DNA of 64,000 bases, from NCBI RefSeq assembly GCF_028858725.1, contig NC_084762.1:32393298-32457297 (forward strand), read 5' to 3'. Within the stretch, counting starts at the first letter, position 1. Each line of letters starts with the position of its first letter. This DNA comes from Colius striatus (lineage: Eukaryota; Chordata; Aves; Coliiformes; Coliidae). The position numbers and the translations under genes were made by a program. A model generated the notes under the pieces. The model searched no databases. It was not told the DNA's origin and was given only the letters and a program-made list of their open reading frames with translations. Shown piece after piece: positions 49,301-62,384 of this stretch.

Positions 49301-51510
49301 GAAAGTAATTACAGAGAGGAAGTACAGGTTAGACACATTAGCTGATGAAAGAAAATAATTTAAGAGGTTTTAAAATATATATTGAGGAGAAATTAATAGG
49401 TAAGCAAGCTTGGGAGCTGCAGGGCTACCCTTCATGATGTAAAGACAGGTTTTTTTAAGAACATCAATCTATAGTTAGAAAAGTTTGTAGGATCGTGGTT
49501 TTTAATGAGAGGGTACAAAATCTGCTGAAAGGAGTATTGGATACATTTCCCCCGTAAATACTGAATTTATTTTGATGTATCAATTTTACATATTATTTTC
49601 TACATTCAATCATTTCAATGGTGCTATCTGTGATCTGTTTGCATAAAATGAATTTCAGACTCAAAATATGTTGAAAGTCATTCTGAATTTACTTTGGAAA
49701 ATAGTCACTGCAGTAATCTGATAAAAGTTGTATATTCAACCAAGTAAAAGAAATTACCAGGGAAACTAGAACCAATTATGTTAGTCTAATTTTTGGCTTT
49801 CAAAAAGAAAACAGCAGAATATAAGAAATTAAATGTTGTTTACCATATTCCAGTAAAGCCTACAATGGAAAAAAAATCCCAAACTTGAAAGAAGTGATAT
49901 TAATTGGATCCTGTTATAAACTATATGATAGGCTGCCAGCAAACAACAGTAATGCTCTTTATCGTCCTCTCTAAGATACCACAGGTCTCTGGTACATATT
50001 ACTCTTACATAAATAAATGCTGCTGCACAAAGACACTTCAGATTTTATGTAACCACTAGCTCAGGTTTCCATGAGATGGAAAGGCGTTTTCAGGAACAAC
50101 CAACTTTGTAACTTAGAACTAGATACCATAAGTTAATACAATATCTCTTCATTTTGTGGAACTAAGGTGTGTTTACGTATCTATAAACATTAAGATTCAT
50201 TCTGAGTAACTGGGAACTTAGTTTGTTACAGGATTCTAGATTCCTGTTCGAATATTGGATTTAGTGATGCAGAGCTTTCTCCAAATATTTAAGTCCTAGA
50301 AGAGAAATGGTGATAGCTGAAAGTTCCTTACTTTGCATTATACTGGAGCAAAAAGTGTCATGTGTATTCAACTTATAGCTTAGCAAAATACGTTAGAGAA
50401 ATTGTTCTAAAAAGAGGGCTTTGTCTATTAAACCTGCTTATTGTGTCCACCTTGTCTGTCCTCTGCACTTTAATGTTGCGTAACAGAGGAGGCTCAGATA
50501 CTGCTGTTTGCCGACAGGCTTAGATTTTAAATGTGCCTCTGAAAGTACTGAACTCTCCCATGAAATGATATTAAAGGTGGCTGAAGAATACCCTCTCATA
50601 TTGAATAGTTACAATGAAGTGGCTAGTGCTTAACAGCTGCATGGTTGGAAAAGTATGAAGAGTTTAAACATCCATGTCGAATCATATTGGTATTTTTTTA
50701 TATGGAAGCATCTAACTTAAACTGCATGCCTTAGTACAAAGAAAGGCAGCTATTACCAATAAGACTTTGACCTCAGATAAAAAGTTGAACAGAATGGGCT
50801 AAATTTAGACTTTTTATCTGTCATCATAGTTCCGGGTATTGTCTTCTACCCAGGCTGAACCTAATGCAGTCTTACTTTCCCACCTAACAAGCTCTTCCAA
50901 GTTTCCTTTTAATTAACAGTTTCAAATTTTTGTCTGCCATCCACTGCAAAATGATAAAAGTGTATGTGTCTAAACTAGAAATCACCAAAACACCATGCAT
51001 ATCCTTTCTCTTTTTTTGGAGTAGTATGAGGTCCTATGGGACAGTAATACCATTTGCAACTTCTGACCTAGGATGCTCTCCAAAGTTTGGATCTATAGAA
51101 AGTAAAAGCCAGAGAACTGAATACACCAGTACTCCCAGTAGCCTCATATAAACAATCCAGAAAAAGGAACACTAACTAGTTGGATCAGCTTTCAGTGCAC
51201 TTTTAGGATCAAAGGAAAACTTTTTAAAAAATCCCCAGAAAATGTGTGACCAATTCTTCTGCAGCAAAACTGCCCAGACAGGACCAGAGCAAATCTACTT
51301 CTCCCCTGTTGGAGGCTGTCGTTGATCTTTAACTAGAAGGATCTGTATCTCTGAAAAGCTGAGGCATAACTGATATTTGTCATTAGAAGGTGCAGTCAGT
51401 CCATACAGCTACTGGGGTACTAGATGTTCAGCACTGTTCAGAGTGAGCAGCTGTGAAATATAATCAGTGGAGAGCAGGGAAGGGTTGTTCCTCCCTGCCT
51501 GCTCCACATA

Positions 51511-51556
51511 TCACCACCCCCCACCCCCCCCCACCCCCCTACCCCCCACCTTCCCC
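51511..51556. repeat. C-rich low-complexity tract
   Basis: Runs of C6-C9 broken by single A or TA, giving i-motif potential on this strand and quadruplex potential on the other. Confidence 0.85.
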
Positions 51557-54500
51557 TCCATTTGCATCCATCTCATCAGAAAGGAAATGAAAGAGATGAG
51601 TAAATAGGGATGCTCATTAGCAGCTCCCAAAGCATAAGACAAAACTAGAGTCATGATGACTAAAAATACTGTAAGGTTCTGTAGATGCATATTCTCTGTA
51701 CCTAATACCTTCTACCAATCTTTCCACATTAGCCTGACAAAAACTGAGAGCATCCATAGTATTGAACAGAGGATACTTTCATAAGTAAGAACAGTTATCA
51801 GGTGATGGGAAGAAAGAATACAGCAGTCTCTGAAGAAGAGAGCTTAAGAACACCAGAAGATGGGCTATAGGAAGCAGGCATTCACAAAAGTGCCTTTTAT
51901 TGGCCCGTTCTTGACCCAGAGGACCCAGGAGATGACAACTGACTTCCATGGAATGGTTTTAGGCTGCATCTGAAGTGTTTTGACTTTCACCAAAGAATTT
52001 TCTTCAGTGGAATCCTAATGGGAGAGTGTAAGGTATTGAAAGTTTGTTGTGGTTTATTCTTCTTTGCTAGAGGTTTGCAATCAAGTATAGCAGAAGCAAC
52101 TATAAGCAAGTTTGCTGTATTAAAATGAGGAATGTGACAAACTGGTGATTCTAATCATATGAACATTTTGCTCTGTAAAAGCTGGGTAAAAATCCTCCTA
52201 AGGGATAACAAACTCAGGATGTAAATGAGGAGAATGTTAACTGGAAAGGAATAGTGATAAGAGATATAAAAGTAACAGTCTAATACAAACTGCACAGCTA
52301 TAGTACATTTTTGTCATGCACATTAAGTCTATTGGGATCAGCCTATACACATGAAATTCTTGTCTGAAGACAAGTGCTCATGCCTGTGCTCATGACTTCT
52401 ATAATGTGCCCTTGGAATGATAACTTTGTCTGAAACTTGTATTTCACATATTACTTTCTTTTTTAAAGAAAGTTTTAAGAGAAAGAACCAAAATGATGCA
52501 TGTCAGTCATTCTGTTTCAACTTGGAAAAAGCTGGAGGGATATATCTTAAAGTATCTTCAGATATTGAAAAGAACACTACTAGTGAAGAAAGAAACATTT
52601 ATGCTTAAATCCTTAAATAGACTCTAGCATCATTTGTTTCGGATGAAAGTTAAACCTGTATGAACATTGCTAAACATAATATGAGCTGCTCCAGGGCACA
52701 ATTTTTAGGCTCAATTCTATTTTGAACTGAAAAGGGATGTAAATCATAAGTACATTAGTAAAATGTTAAGCCTAAAAAAATTTGTACTGACTCCATTATT
52801 TTTTCTTAGATTTAGGTAAGAATTAATTGTGGGTGAAAACAATGTCTGTCTGAGATCTTCAAAATGTACCACTTTGAAACAGTCACATCTGAACATGCAT
52901 GCGTTAAGTGTGAATCTAGTTTCAAGACCATGGTCTAAAGCTGTGTGAGCACAGGTTTTAACCAGGTTCTATATGCTTCATGTGTGATGTGGCCACCAAG
53001 CTACACTGACCTATGTGGATTTTCACTTTCTGTCTTGTCACTACCATCCCAGACCCACTAAACCCTGCCATGCCCATTTAAGAAAAATCAAACAACAAAA
53101 CCACAACAAACCAAATCCTAATCAACTGTCTTTCAAAGTCAAGGACAAGCTCTGCTAGAGCTAAAAAAATATTATCATTTGCTGTATTCCCTCAGCACCT
53201 TCAACATAATTTTTGAGAAGGACAAAGCAGACAAAACACAGTTGTTGCACAGCTCCTAATGAAAGGGCTGAGATTTCCTACCCAATGCATATCGGTATTT
53301 GAACATGACTGGTAGAGTAGGGAGCGATTCCATCAGGATGGAATCATAGATATGTATTACTCTGTAACACTTGAATTTCAAAAAAATACACTGTTTTAAA
53401 AAGAGTGATATTTTTCTAATTATGCTGCTCTGTTAAGATGCATAGGATTAAGAAACCAAAATGGATACACATATAGGTATAGACACAAAATGGAGTCATA
53501 AGAATCCTAAAGCCACTTGTGGATAAATAAGCTGACAAGAAGCATGAAATTCTGAAAAGACAGAATTGTCTCCTATCAATTGGTTTCTCTTGTCTTCAGA
53601 GAAGCAGGACTTTTGCCATTCTTTACAAGAGGATCAAAGAAACGTTTGATTATAAAATTATTTTCTCCTTATCCAAAGCACACAATAAGATTTCACATTC
53701 TGATTAATTGCTAGAAGAGACTAACCATGAAGCAAGAAAGCTTGGACTTTGAAGTGACTTCCACCTATGAACTGCAAACTTATTCCTGTTAGAGGAACGT
53801 GTGGAGTGTCCTGAACATACCTAAATATGCAGTCCTTGTTTGGCACCACATCAATTTACATCAATGGAAGTCTTACCAATAGGGACTACCATTTGTGAGT
53901 ACAGCAAAAAAAAAAAAAATCTATCAGCTTGTTCCTTATACTCAGCACCTCATTTTGCTTTGAATACTTTTGTCTGCCTATGTTACTATATTTTTAAAAA
54001 ATGGTTGGTATTGCACTGGTAATTCAGTACAAATGCAAAGTTCTAAAAAACACTTTTAGTTCTTTTAACTTGACTGAAAAAGGTTTCTAAATTTTCAGTT
54101 ACTTACATTATGTTTTCTGGAACTTTTTATATTTAGCATAAACTCACTGAATGTATTTATTACAAAAATCCTTGTGTTCCCTTGGCAATAGCTTGCTGCT
54201 TCCCTTTCCATTTCAGCTGCACTTACAATTTTCTGCTCCAATTCTGATACTCCAGCATGTACTCTCCTGCTGCCAGAAACAGAATTGAATCCTACCAGCT
54301 GCCTGTAAGGGGCTAGGCTAATGACTTCTCCAAATTGTAGGGTCATCTAATTTAGCAACAATACACTAAGTTTTAGCATAAAAAGTATTTTGTTAGTAAT
54401 GCATATTAGTAAAGTCTTTGTTGAGTTTAAGTTGGTTTGTTAACCCAGAAACTACAACCCATGTTTTAAAAATAACAGACATTGAAACAAAGTGTTTTTT

Positions 54501-57500
54501 AGTACTCTGTCAATAGGGAATTTTATGTAATGCTATGACCAGGTTATTTTAACAATGATGTCACGTGGGTAAAACTCTCTAAGAAGTATCAACAGTTTAG
54601 AGACCTGGGAGGTATGAAAGGCAGAGTGTCCTTGGATATTCCCAGTTTCTTCCCTCTAAGGAGGTAAAAAAAAAAAAAATAGAGCAACTGGGACAACTGA
54701 TACCCAGTGAAACATACCCTTACATGTTGCAAAGACTACTGCGTGAGAGCAATCTAAATAGAACCCATGTGTATTAGCATCTGGGCAATTTTTTTGCTAT
54801 TATCTTATTAGCATCACAAAATGCAGACCAATGGGATTTTGATAGTCAGCCAGCCCATGCATATTGCCATTACCCTTCATCTCATATAATTCACATACTT
54901 ACCTCACATATCCGCGCAAACTAACAGAGTGCTGTGAGTTGTTTTAAATCATTAACATCTATAAGCAACATATTTAAAAATATCACACAGATAATTCAAA
55001 CTTTTCAAGGAATGTGGTATTAATTGCATGACTAGGATAGCAAATGCAAATTTGAAAAGCAAATAGCTTCTCATCTAAGTATTCATTTGCTGATGAATTA
55101 AAATCACCAAGTTATTCAGCACAATTCAAAATGGAAAAGCTGACATATCATTTATTGCAAAGGCCACAGCTATAATAGGAATGTCATTGTTTCCCTTTCT
55201 GCTGGTCTCACACATTCTTTTTAATCTTGATTATTTGTCACCCTGTTAGGGACTTCTTATGGTAATGAAATCCTTTTGTCAGTGATGTAACTGGAGCCTT
55301 TTGCTGCATTTTCCCTTCCTACATAAGTTACAATTGCAGTTATAAACACTGTGGAGGTTTCTTCTGAATCACACAATTGCAGATTGTTGGAAGGAGACAC
55401 ACGTTCCTGCTGTTGCTAGGTGGCAAATGCTCTCAAAGATTTTGCAGGCTAGAGATTTCTTCAAACCTTTAATCCTCCATATTTATTTTATAACTCACAG
55501 GAATGATTAAAAAACCCACCACTCAGTGCTAGGACAACAGGAGACTTGAGACAGACAAAATATTTGGTGTCAAAGCTTAATTTCATCCCTAACTATGGGT
55601 CAGTTTAAGACTGTCATGAGGGATGATTTTCAGGTATTTGCATATTAAGAAGCTGCTCACGCCTTCTTCTAAAACTATTGTGCTAGCTCCTGCTTAAAAC
55701 AGCGTCCTAGATGTAATGAAGAAGCCTCATCCATAGCCTCATGAAAAAACTTACTTGTGTGAAAAAACTTCCCAGACTGCAAGGAAAAGAAACAAGACCA
55801 ATCAAATTACTGCCTAGCCTACAAAATAAATTCTTCAAAATGTATACAACAAGTTTTCAGAAATTTGTTCTTCAGTTAAATTCAGGAAAACTATTACAGA
55901 GATAACAAAGGGCATTTCTCTGACTGTCCCAACCCACTTACATTTGTGCCATTAAATTCCACATTCACAAGCTGAGGCTGCATCTTCTCAGCAAAACAAT
56001 GGTAAGAATTATTATTAATATTAAAAATGCTTTTTTCCCCTAATCTCACTTTTTTAAAGACAAGGCTATATCATTTCTTCTGAAAAATAGAAGAACAAAA
56101 CATTATGAGATAAACATCTGTTAGAGAACCACATCAAAGTTCTGAAGTTCAGCATATTCATACATAACGAAAAGCATGGGTGTTAAAGTGGAACGCCTCG
56201 GTTGACTCTAGCAGTAGCCATCAATGTAAATTTTTCCTCGCTAGTAAATGTTCATATTATCATTAAAGAAGTGAAACCTTACAGGATTGTAAATCATTCC
56301 CTCACTCTTACTTACCTGACACACACCTGTTACAACTGTAGGTGGCTTGGGAAGAAAACATCAGTGAAAAGGTAGGATATAGTATTCTTCAGGTCCTGAT
56401 TTTAAAGATCTTTCTTTAATTCCAACTGGTTGACTAAAGCTTCTGCGCTCTTTGCGTTCAGCATTTCACAGGAAATGTATATTTATGCTTAGATGTATTC
56501 TCAAAAAATAAGCTACTCACAGAAGTCTCTTGATGGTGCTGGAATTTATCAAGCACATTGAGTCCTTACACTTCTTGGAGAACTAGCACAGGCAACTAGC
56601 TTTTCTGTGCTCTGCAAAAGAGGTGATCAAGACATGGTGGGTTATCAATATCTGACCATCCAGACCAGGCTCTCAATTTTCTTTGTGAAGGTCATAAGGA
56701 GCAGAAGTGTTTTGGAGGGGTATCACATTTGATAGCACAGACAAATAGCTATTACTTGCTGAAGATTTTGACAGCTACCACCTTGTGAACTCAAAGGGAG
56801 CCACTGCTTGAAATAAACCCTCTGGCTGTATGGGCACATAGGCATCTGGATAAACATTCAGAATAAAAACAGAAACTAGCCATAGTCCTTTGGATATGTC
56901 TCTACATTATTTTCACATCTCCCCTCTTCTTCCTAGTTCTTGTAATTACCATTGCAATCCCATTGTGAAACTAGCAACTCACAAAATGACAAAAATATAT
57001 AACCAGTGCGTAGTCATATAAAATGCTAAGTGAAAAAAACAGTAATGTTATCATTGTAGTGAAGAATTGTCCTATAAAGCATGAAGTAAAGAAAAGATTG
57101 GTTTTATAAAGAAGTGCAATGTATTTCAGAGTTAATAACCACTAATAATCAGGATTAGACATTTCAAGCACTGTTAGCCTCCCATCTTTTGACATTTGTC
57201 ATAAGCCTGAAATTTTTAGTCATCTTCAAAATTACTGATTTCACACGTTGCCTGCACAACATCCCCAATGAAACAAAAAGAATTGAGACTTTGTCAAGTT
57301 TTAGAGGAAACCAGAGGTAATAAAGGGAAAAATTTAATCTTAGAGTGGATTTCTAGATTTCATCTGGAAAAATGATTGATGTGTTTTCCCCTCCCACACT
57401 GCTCTAACTTTAATCTCACCTGAAGCAAAGAGAAAGGGAGCAATCTGACACTTAGCCCACTCAGCTCTGCTTTCCAGACTGCAGCTGGGAGATAAAGAAG

Positions 57501-58923
57501 CAATGGAGACTCCATTTCCTCACACTCCTGGATATTTGAGATGCTCTCTATGGGAGGAGAAAGAGCAATTATCCATTCTTGGAATTCATCCTCAAAGTGT
57601 TATTAATTTAGATAACTCCTATGTCTTATCTGATTCACTATAAGCATGCATGGAAAAGTGCTCATTATCAAAACTTACTGAAAAGGCCTCAGATTCCATC
57701 AGCTGGCCCTTACCAGTATTTCCTTATTCTCTGTGCAGTCTGTGTTTCCAAGACCAATTGCTCTTTGTGGCCAGAAACTGGCTCCTCTTCACAGCACACA
57801 AGTTCAAACCTGTCTTGTCTGGTGAAATGGCATCTGCCTTGCTGCACGTGCCTCAACAGCACTTAGGCAACAATTGCAACAACCTGTTTCATAAGGGTTA
57901 GACACAAAGGAAAAGGTCTCTGTCCTCATCACTTCCCTTATGCTGGTCAATGACCAGATTAGCAAAACCACTATTTAGACAGGTTGTTTCCCATCTCATT
58001 TTCCTCTAAACAGACCAGAGAACACACATATCTTAGTCGGAAGGTAAGAGCAGGTGTCAGCTAGTCCATCAAACTGAGGGTGATGGCCTCTTCAGACAAG
58101 CCATGGTGTGGATAGAATAAGATGCACTCACTTGTTACTATATTTCATATAATTCTCATCAAAGCTAAGAGGTCAGCATCCGTGGTGAGAGGCATAGCTG
58201 CACATACAGGCTCAAAACAGTCATCCTTCTCAGCAGCATTGTCTCTGTCAGAGTGTGAACGTTAGGGCTTTAGCTTAGACAAAAGTCTGAGAAATCTGGC
58301 ACAACACTGTGCTGGATAGCAATGTTTTCTCCTACAAAAGGTGCTTCAGATAGGAAAAACAATGTTGAAGAGCTAGATGAGAGAAAACTGGTTTACCTTC
58401 TGTGTGGGAACCTGTCACCAGTCAGAGGACCTAAGCTTCTGGGAGATTGTGGACAGAGGAGCAGAAAGTGTCACATCCTTGAGTGAAGTATGGAAACAAT
58501 ATGAGAAGAAATAGATTGACATGTTCTAAATGCTACAAGGATATGAATCACTTCCTTCCCCTTGACCACTGGCAAAGTTATGAAGTTAGAAATACAGTCC
58601 ATTAAGCATTGCTCAGGCTCTATCCATGTATTTCAAACGCTTTTTCAGATGCAAGGTAGAGCTAAACAGTAGTAGCTGTCTAGAGACTGCCATGGTCAGT
58701 GGTCCTCACATCCTACAGGCACAAAGGCCACTCCTTTTGGGGTGCTTTCCTGAATTCATCAAGTGGGCTGAAAGGCATAGTATGCTAGTGCTGTGCACTG
58801 CATATTCAGGGTGCTCCCTCTGAAATATGTGTTCGCGTGCCAAAGGTGTGGTTGCAGTCTATCACACCAGCTCATTCAAATTGTCTTAACATAATTAAAA
58901 AGCACAATTAAGCTCTGGGCTAT

Positions 58924-58960
58924 CATCTTTGAAGATCTCCTCAAGCTGTCTTCAAAGATG
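58924..58960. repeat. 12-bp perfect inverted repeat
   Basis: CATCTTTGAAGA and its exact complement TCTTCAAAGATG flank a 13-nt loop. Confidence 0.8.
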
Positions 58961-60057
58961 TTAGCCTGCAGCATGCTAGAGCTTTTCAATTGTGTTAAAT
59001 TAAAATAATCACAACACACATTCTGTTTGCCCAACACAGGACCCAGAAGCAGGGCATGTTTTCCACATTTCAGCTGCAAGCACCTCAAGAAGAGAAGTGG
59101 GAGAACTAGACAGTGTTGTCACTAGCACCACCTACTAATGCTGCTTCTCCAGTGAAAACAAAATAAAAGCAGGAAAAGAATGTTAGATTGGGAGTAGGAC
59201 TTCTGTCTGTAGAAAAGCATTGCAAAGTTCCCATCATTTGTCCACTCTGTGTAGAGAATTATTCTTAAAATGGTATTTTTGCTACCATCTTTTATACTAG
59301 AGTGAACTCAAATTCATTAAAATTCATAATTAACCTCTGCCGCTAACTCTGGTTTGAATCAGAAAATGTCATCCCTGGAAAGTCTGAGTAGATTCTTATC
59401 TGTAGATGGTGATTGTGTAGACAAGTTATATTATGGAAATACTCAGAGAACGGTTAATGAGCGGAAATCAGTGATACTGATGGAGGAACTTTGGAGTATA
59501 AGGGGACAGAGGGAAGAAGGCAAAGGAGTTTGTGTATTAGTGATACTTTGTCTGATGTATGCTTCATCTCATATGATCCAGAAGTCTCCTGTACCAGTGT
59601 AGAACCCTGGGGAAGCTGTAACCATATCTGATGTTTTTACCAAAACGTAAAAGAAAACAACAATTGTTTCCAAAGGCTTAGAATCTGGATACTGAGAAGC
59701 AAAGAGAAAACAAAAGCATTGAAAAGGAATGAAAGACATAATAAGAAAATGAAGATTTTAGGAGAAAGAAAACAAGAAATCTCAAGCGTGCTCTAAACCG
59801 CTTTGATCAAGCATGACTAGCATTTATTTCAAGTCCACACCATCATTTAGATGTTTTTACACCACAGCAGATTTAAGCCTTCACTTCTCTCCTGTAACAC
59901 TTGATGTTATATAAGATGTCATTTTAGAAAATATGAGACCATGTTGGAAACCAATTTCCTGAACAGCTTCAAACAGGGTCATATTGTTATCTAGGGTTAT
60001 ACTTGCCGTTCTGGAAATTTTCTTTTTTAATAAATATGGATAACTCCATGGGACTCC

Positions 60058-60142
60058 AAAAGACAACAAAATCCCGTCCTTTATCTTACATCTAAGTTTC
60101 AAAGGACAACAAACTCTGTCCTTTATCTTATGTCTAGATTTC
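60058..60142. repeat. 42-43-bp tandem duplication
   Basis: Two adjacent units (60058-60100 and 60101-60142) share AAAG-ACAACAAA, then GTCCTTTATCTTA and TCTA-TTTC. They lie inside a minus-strand open frame (59881-60252) that I do not accept as a gene. Confidence 0.8.
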
Positions 60143-60579
60143 AAAAGTGTGCAAAAGATGCTTTGTGTAAAAGAGGTCAGAAATCTTTCTGAAGGCAGAA
60201 AATAACACCAAGTCCTTGATCTAACAATGTAAAAAAAACCCATCAAGGACACATTTACGAAGTGTTGTCTGAGAGCTGAGCAGACAAATACAATTTGTCA
60301 GTTCTGACCAGGAAACTAAGTACTTGTGTCAGAGTGGATTACTAGCACAGACCCTCGGTAGGGCTTGTTGGCTCACTGAGTTACTCCAGCTCCGTACTAG
60401 AGCTGCTTTGCACCTTGGTGATTTGGAAGGCAGATGCATGACCTCCGTTTTTGTTTCCAAAATTTTGCGTAGACGAGCCTGGAGCTGTTTTTATCAGCCA
60501 TAAAAACACACGTGGCCAAGTTGGATGCTACGAGAGGAGACGATGGAGTTCAGTTTAAGCAACCCATCGGCTCTCACAA

Positions 60580-61960
60580 ATGCTTTCAAAGTACGCGAAT
60601 CCCGACTGCAACGCTCCTCAAGGCGAGAGCAGCTCCTTGCCCCGCGCCACGGCTCCCGCCTTCCCGGCCGGGACCATCCTTCCGCAGGTTCGTGGCAGCC
60701 GCTGCCGCTGAAGCCCAGGGCCGGTTACCGGCCCGGACTCCTATTCCCTTGGGGCCTCCCGAGCCCCTCAGTCGCCGACCTATCTTGGCCTCCACAACCC
60801 GGGAAGAGCCTCGCTGGCCATTCCCGCCTGCCCCGGTGGGAGCGGTGGAGGCGGGCAGTTGTACCAGCTCTTCTCCTCCACCGGCTCCGGGCTGTGAGGG
60901 GAGGCTGCGCGCGCCCGCGAGGCGCGGGAACGGGGGAGGCGGAGAGGAACCAGGATGGGAGGGGGCCGGCCGGCGGGAGCTGCCGCTCGGAGAGCGGGGA
61001 AAGGGGCGCTGTCGCTTTAAATCCCCGTCCCAAGGGGCGTGGAAGGGGCCGCGAGGGGGGCTGAGCGCGCGCGCGCGGCATCGCCTGGCGCCCCGGCAAG
61101 GCAGCGGCGCCCCGGCTCGCGCGGGTGCGGGCGGGGGAGGGGCGCGGAGCCGAGCCGAGCCTCAGGCGAGCGGCAGCCGGGGGGAGCGGAGTTGGCCGGG
61201 AGGGAGTACGGGCGGCAGCAGCGGTGGCCGCGGCAGGGGCGTCCCGCTCGGCTCCGCGCTATGGCTACGTCCCCGTGCAGCAGCAGCGGCGTCTCTTCGT
61301 CGTCCTCGTCGGGGCTGGGCGCGGACGCGGGGCTGGAGATCCGCACGCGCTCCGTGGAGCAGACGCTGGTGCCGTTGGTGTCGCAGGTAGAAATACTGCC
61401 GCGCGAGCCTGACCCACCTTACACCCTACCCCCAATGCCGCCGCCATCCCCGCACTCCCTGAGGGCTGGCGCAGCGCGGGAGCGAGGGGCCCGCCGCCGC
61501 CTTCCTGCCCGGGACGGAGTTCGGCCGACGACGAAGTTTCCGCGCTGGGCTCGCGGAGCTCCGTACCCCTCTCCCGCAGCTCGGGTGAGGGCGGCTTCTC
61601 CCAACCCGCAACACAGCATCCCGCCGGCCGGCTTGGGGTGAGGGGGCGGCGTGTGGGCAGCGGGGTGATGCTCACACGTCCCTCCTCGAGAGAGGCTCCG
61701 AAGTTCCCCACAAGGTCGCGGTGGCGTTGCGTAACGGCCGTAGCACGAAGGCGCTGCGGTGCCGTCGGCGGTTTGAGCCCCGGGACACTGCGGTCGGCTG
61801 GTGGGCACTGGGCGGCGGGACCCCTTCGTGCCGCCTGCCCGGGCGAGTGGCCGCGCCGCCCGAGCTCCCCCGGCGCCACGACTCTCTCCGTGCCCGATGG
61901 GTTCCCGCGCGGCATCGTTCTCCGCTGCCCACAGCCTGCCGCTGGTGAGAGCGGTGGACT
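60580..61960 (+). promoter_or_regulatory. CTNNAL1: CpG-island promoter of CTNNAL1
   Basis: An abrupt change from AT-rich DNA to a CpG-dense block that spans the first coding exon and the start of intron 1. It has several GC boxes, an alternating GCGCGCGCGC run near 61066-61076, and a CTTTAAAT AT-rich patch near 61013-61020. The transcription start cannot be placed exactly. Long open frames on both strands here are GC-composition shadows. Confidence 0.8.
61261..61386 (+). CDS. CTNNAL1: CTNNAL1 (alpha-catulin) coding exon 1
   Basis: Alpha-catulin is a vinculin/alpha-catenin family cytoplasmic scaffold, reported to bind Rho-GEF and IKK-beta pathway partners. The exon gives 42 codons: a Ser/Gly-rich low-complexity start, then ADAGLEIRTRSVEQTLVPLV and SQ. 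The latter half is nearly identical to human CTNNAL1 (SGLEIKTRSVEQTLLPLVSQ), where exon 1 also ends after Gln. The ATG at 61261 has G at -3 and G at +4. The donor is CAG|GTAGAA at 61387. The remaining ~690 residues lie to the right of the window. The Ser run (10-17) is an expandable AGC/TCG-type tract. Confidence 0.93.
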
Positions 61961-62310
61961 TGCAGGGGATTAGGCGAAGCTTTGTGTTTCCGCGGTCCGG
62001 CCTGGGCGTTACGTTGATTGGAGCTCTTGTGGCACCCGAGGATAGTACTGAAATTTAGACAAGTTAAATAATACGCACGCTGTGACTTGGGGACCTCTTA
62101 ATGTGTCCCGCACGGTGCTAAAGGAGCTTAGAAAGGAAATAAATTTTTTTTAAAAACTTAGGCTTTCAGGTAGTCTCCTAACTAATTGTGTGCCGACCAC
62201 TTCGGTATTGGTGGGTGTTTTTGTTTGTTTTTAGATTTGTATTTACAAAACTAACGTTTTATATACCAAGTAAACTTTTTATTTCTTGAAGAATAATATG
62301 TGAAAACTTT

Positions 62311-62384
62311 GGGAGGTTTGGGCTAGATAATGTTTCGGGGTCCCTTCCAGCCCTTGAAATTCTGTGGCTCTTGAGATTCTGTGG
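62311..62384 (+). repeat. CR1 LINE 3' tail in CTNNAL1 intron 1
   Basis: GGGCTAGATAATGTTTCGGG, then GTCCCTTCCAGCCCTTGAAA and TTCTGTGGCTC...GATTCTGTGG match the bird CR1 terminal pattern with substitutions. It is only about 70 bp long and 5'-truncated. Confidence 0.75.

Larger units (their letters stand above)
46399..60057. other. 13.7 kb gene-poor intergenic DNA
   Basis: AT-rich with no recognisable exon or named repeat. It contains a C-rich tract (51511-51556), a 12-bp perfect inverted repeat (58924-58935 / 58949-58960) and A-rich runs (53905-53919, 54667-54680). It may hold conserved non-coding elements, but that cannot be judged from one sequence. Confidence 0.55.

Noticed and set aside
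59881..60252. 123-codon minus-strand open frame near CTNNAL1
   Set aside because: It contains the 42-bp tandem duplication and resembles no known protein. I could not pair it with other exons.
6159..60500. Search for SLC39A6, TMEM245, tRNA or small nuclear RNA genes between the two promoters
   Set aside because: No segment showed the SLC39A6 His-rich or HELP motifs, TMEM245 C-terminal features, or recognisable tRNA/snRNA sequence. Short exons could still be missed by eye.
60512..61641. Long plus-strand open frames (292, 179 and 200 codons) around the CTNNAL1 start
   Set aside because: They are CpG-island composition artefacts, rich in Arg, Gly, Pro and Ala. Only 61261-61386 matches a known protein. 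The ATG at 60543 (MEFSLSNPSALTNAFK) looks protein-like for 16 residues, but the nearest GT (GTACGC) is a poor donor and I know no match.
61265..61915. Minus-strand 216-codon open frame
   Set aside because: It is antisense to CTNNAL1 exon 1 and intron 1, low-complexity, and without recognisable similarity: a GC-rich shadow.
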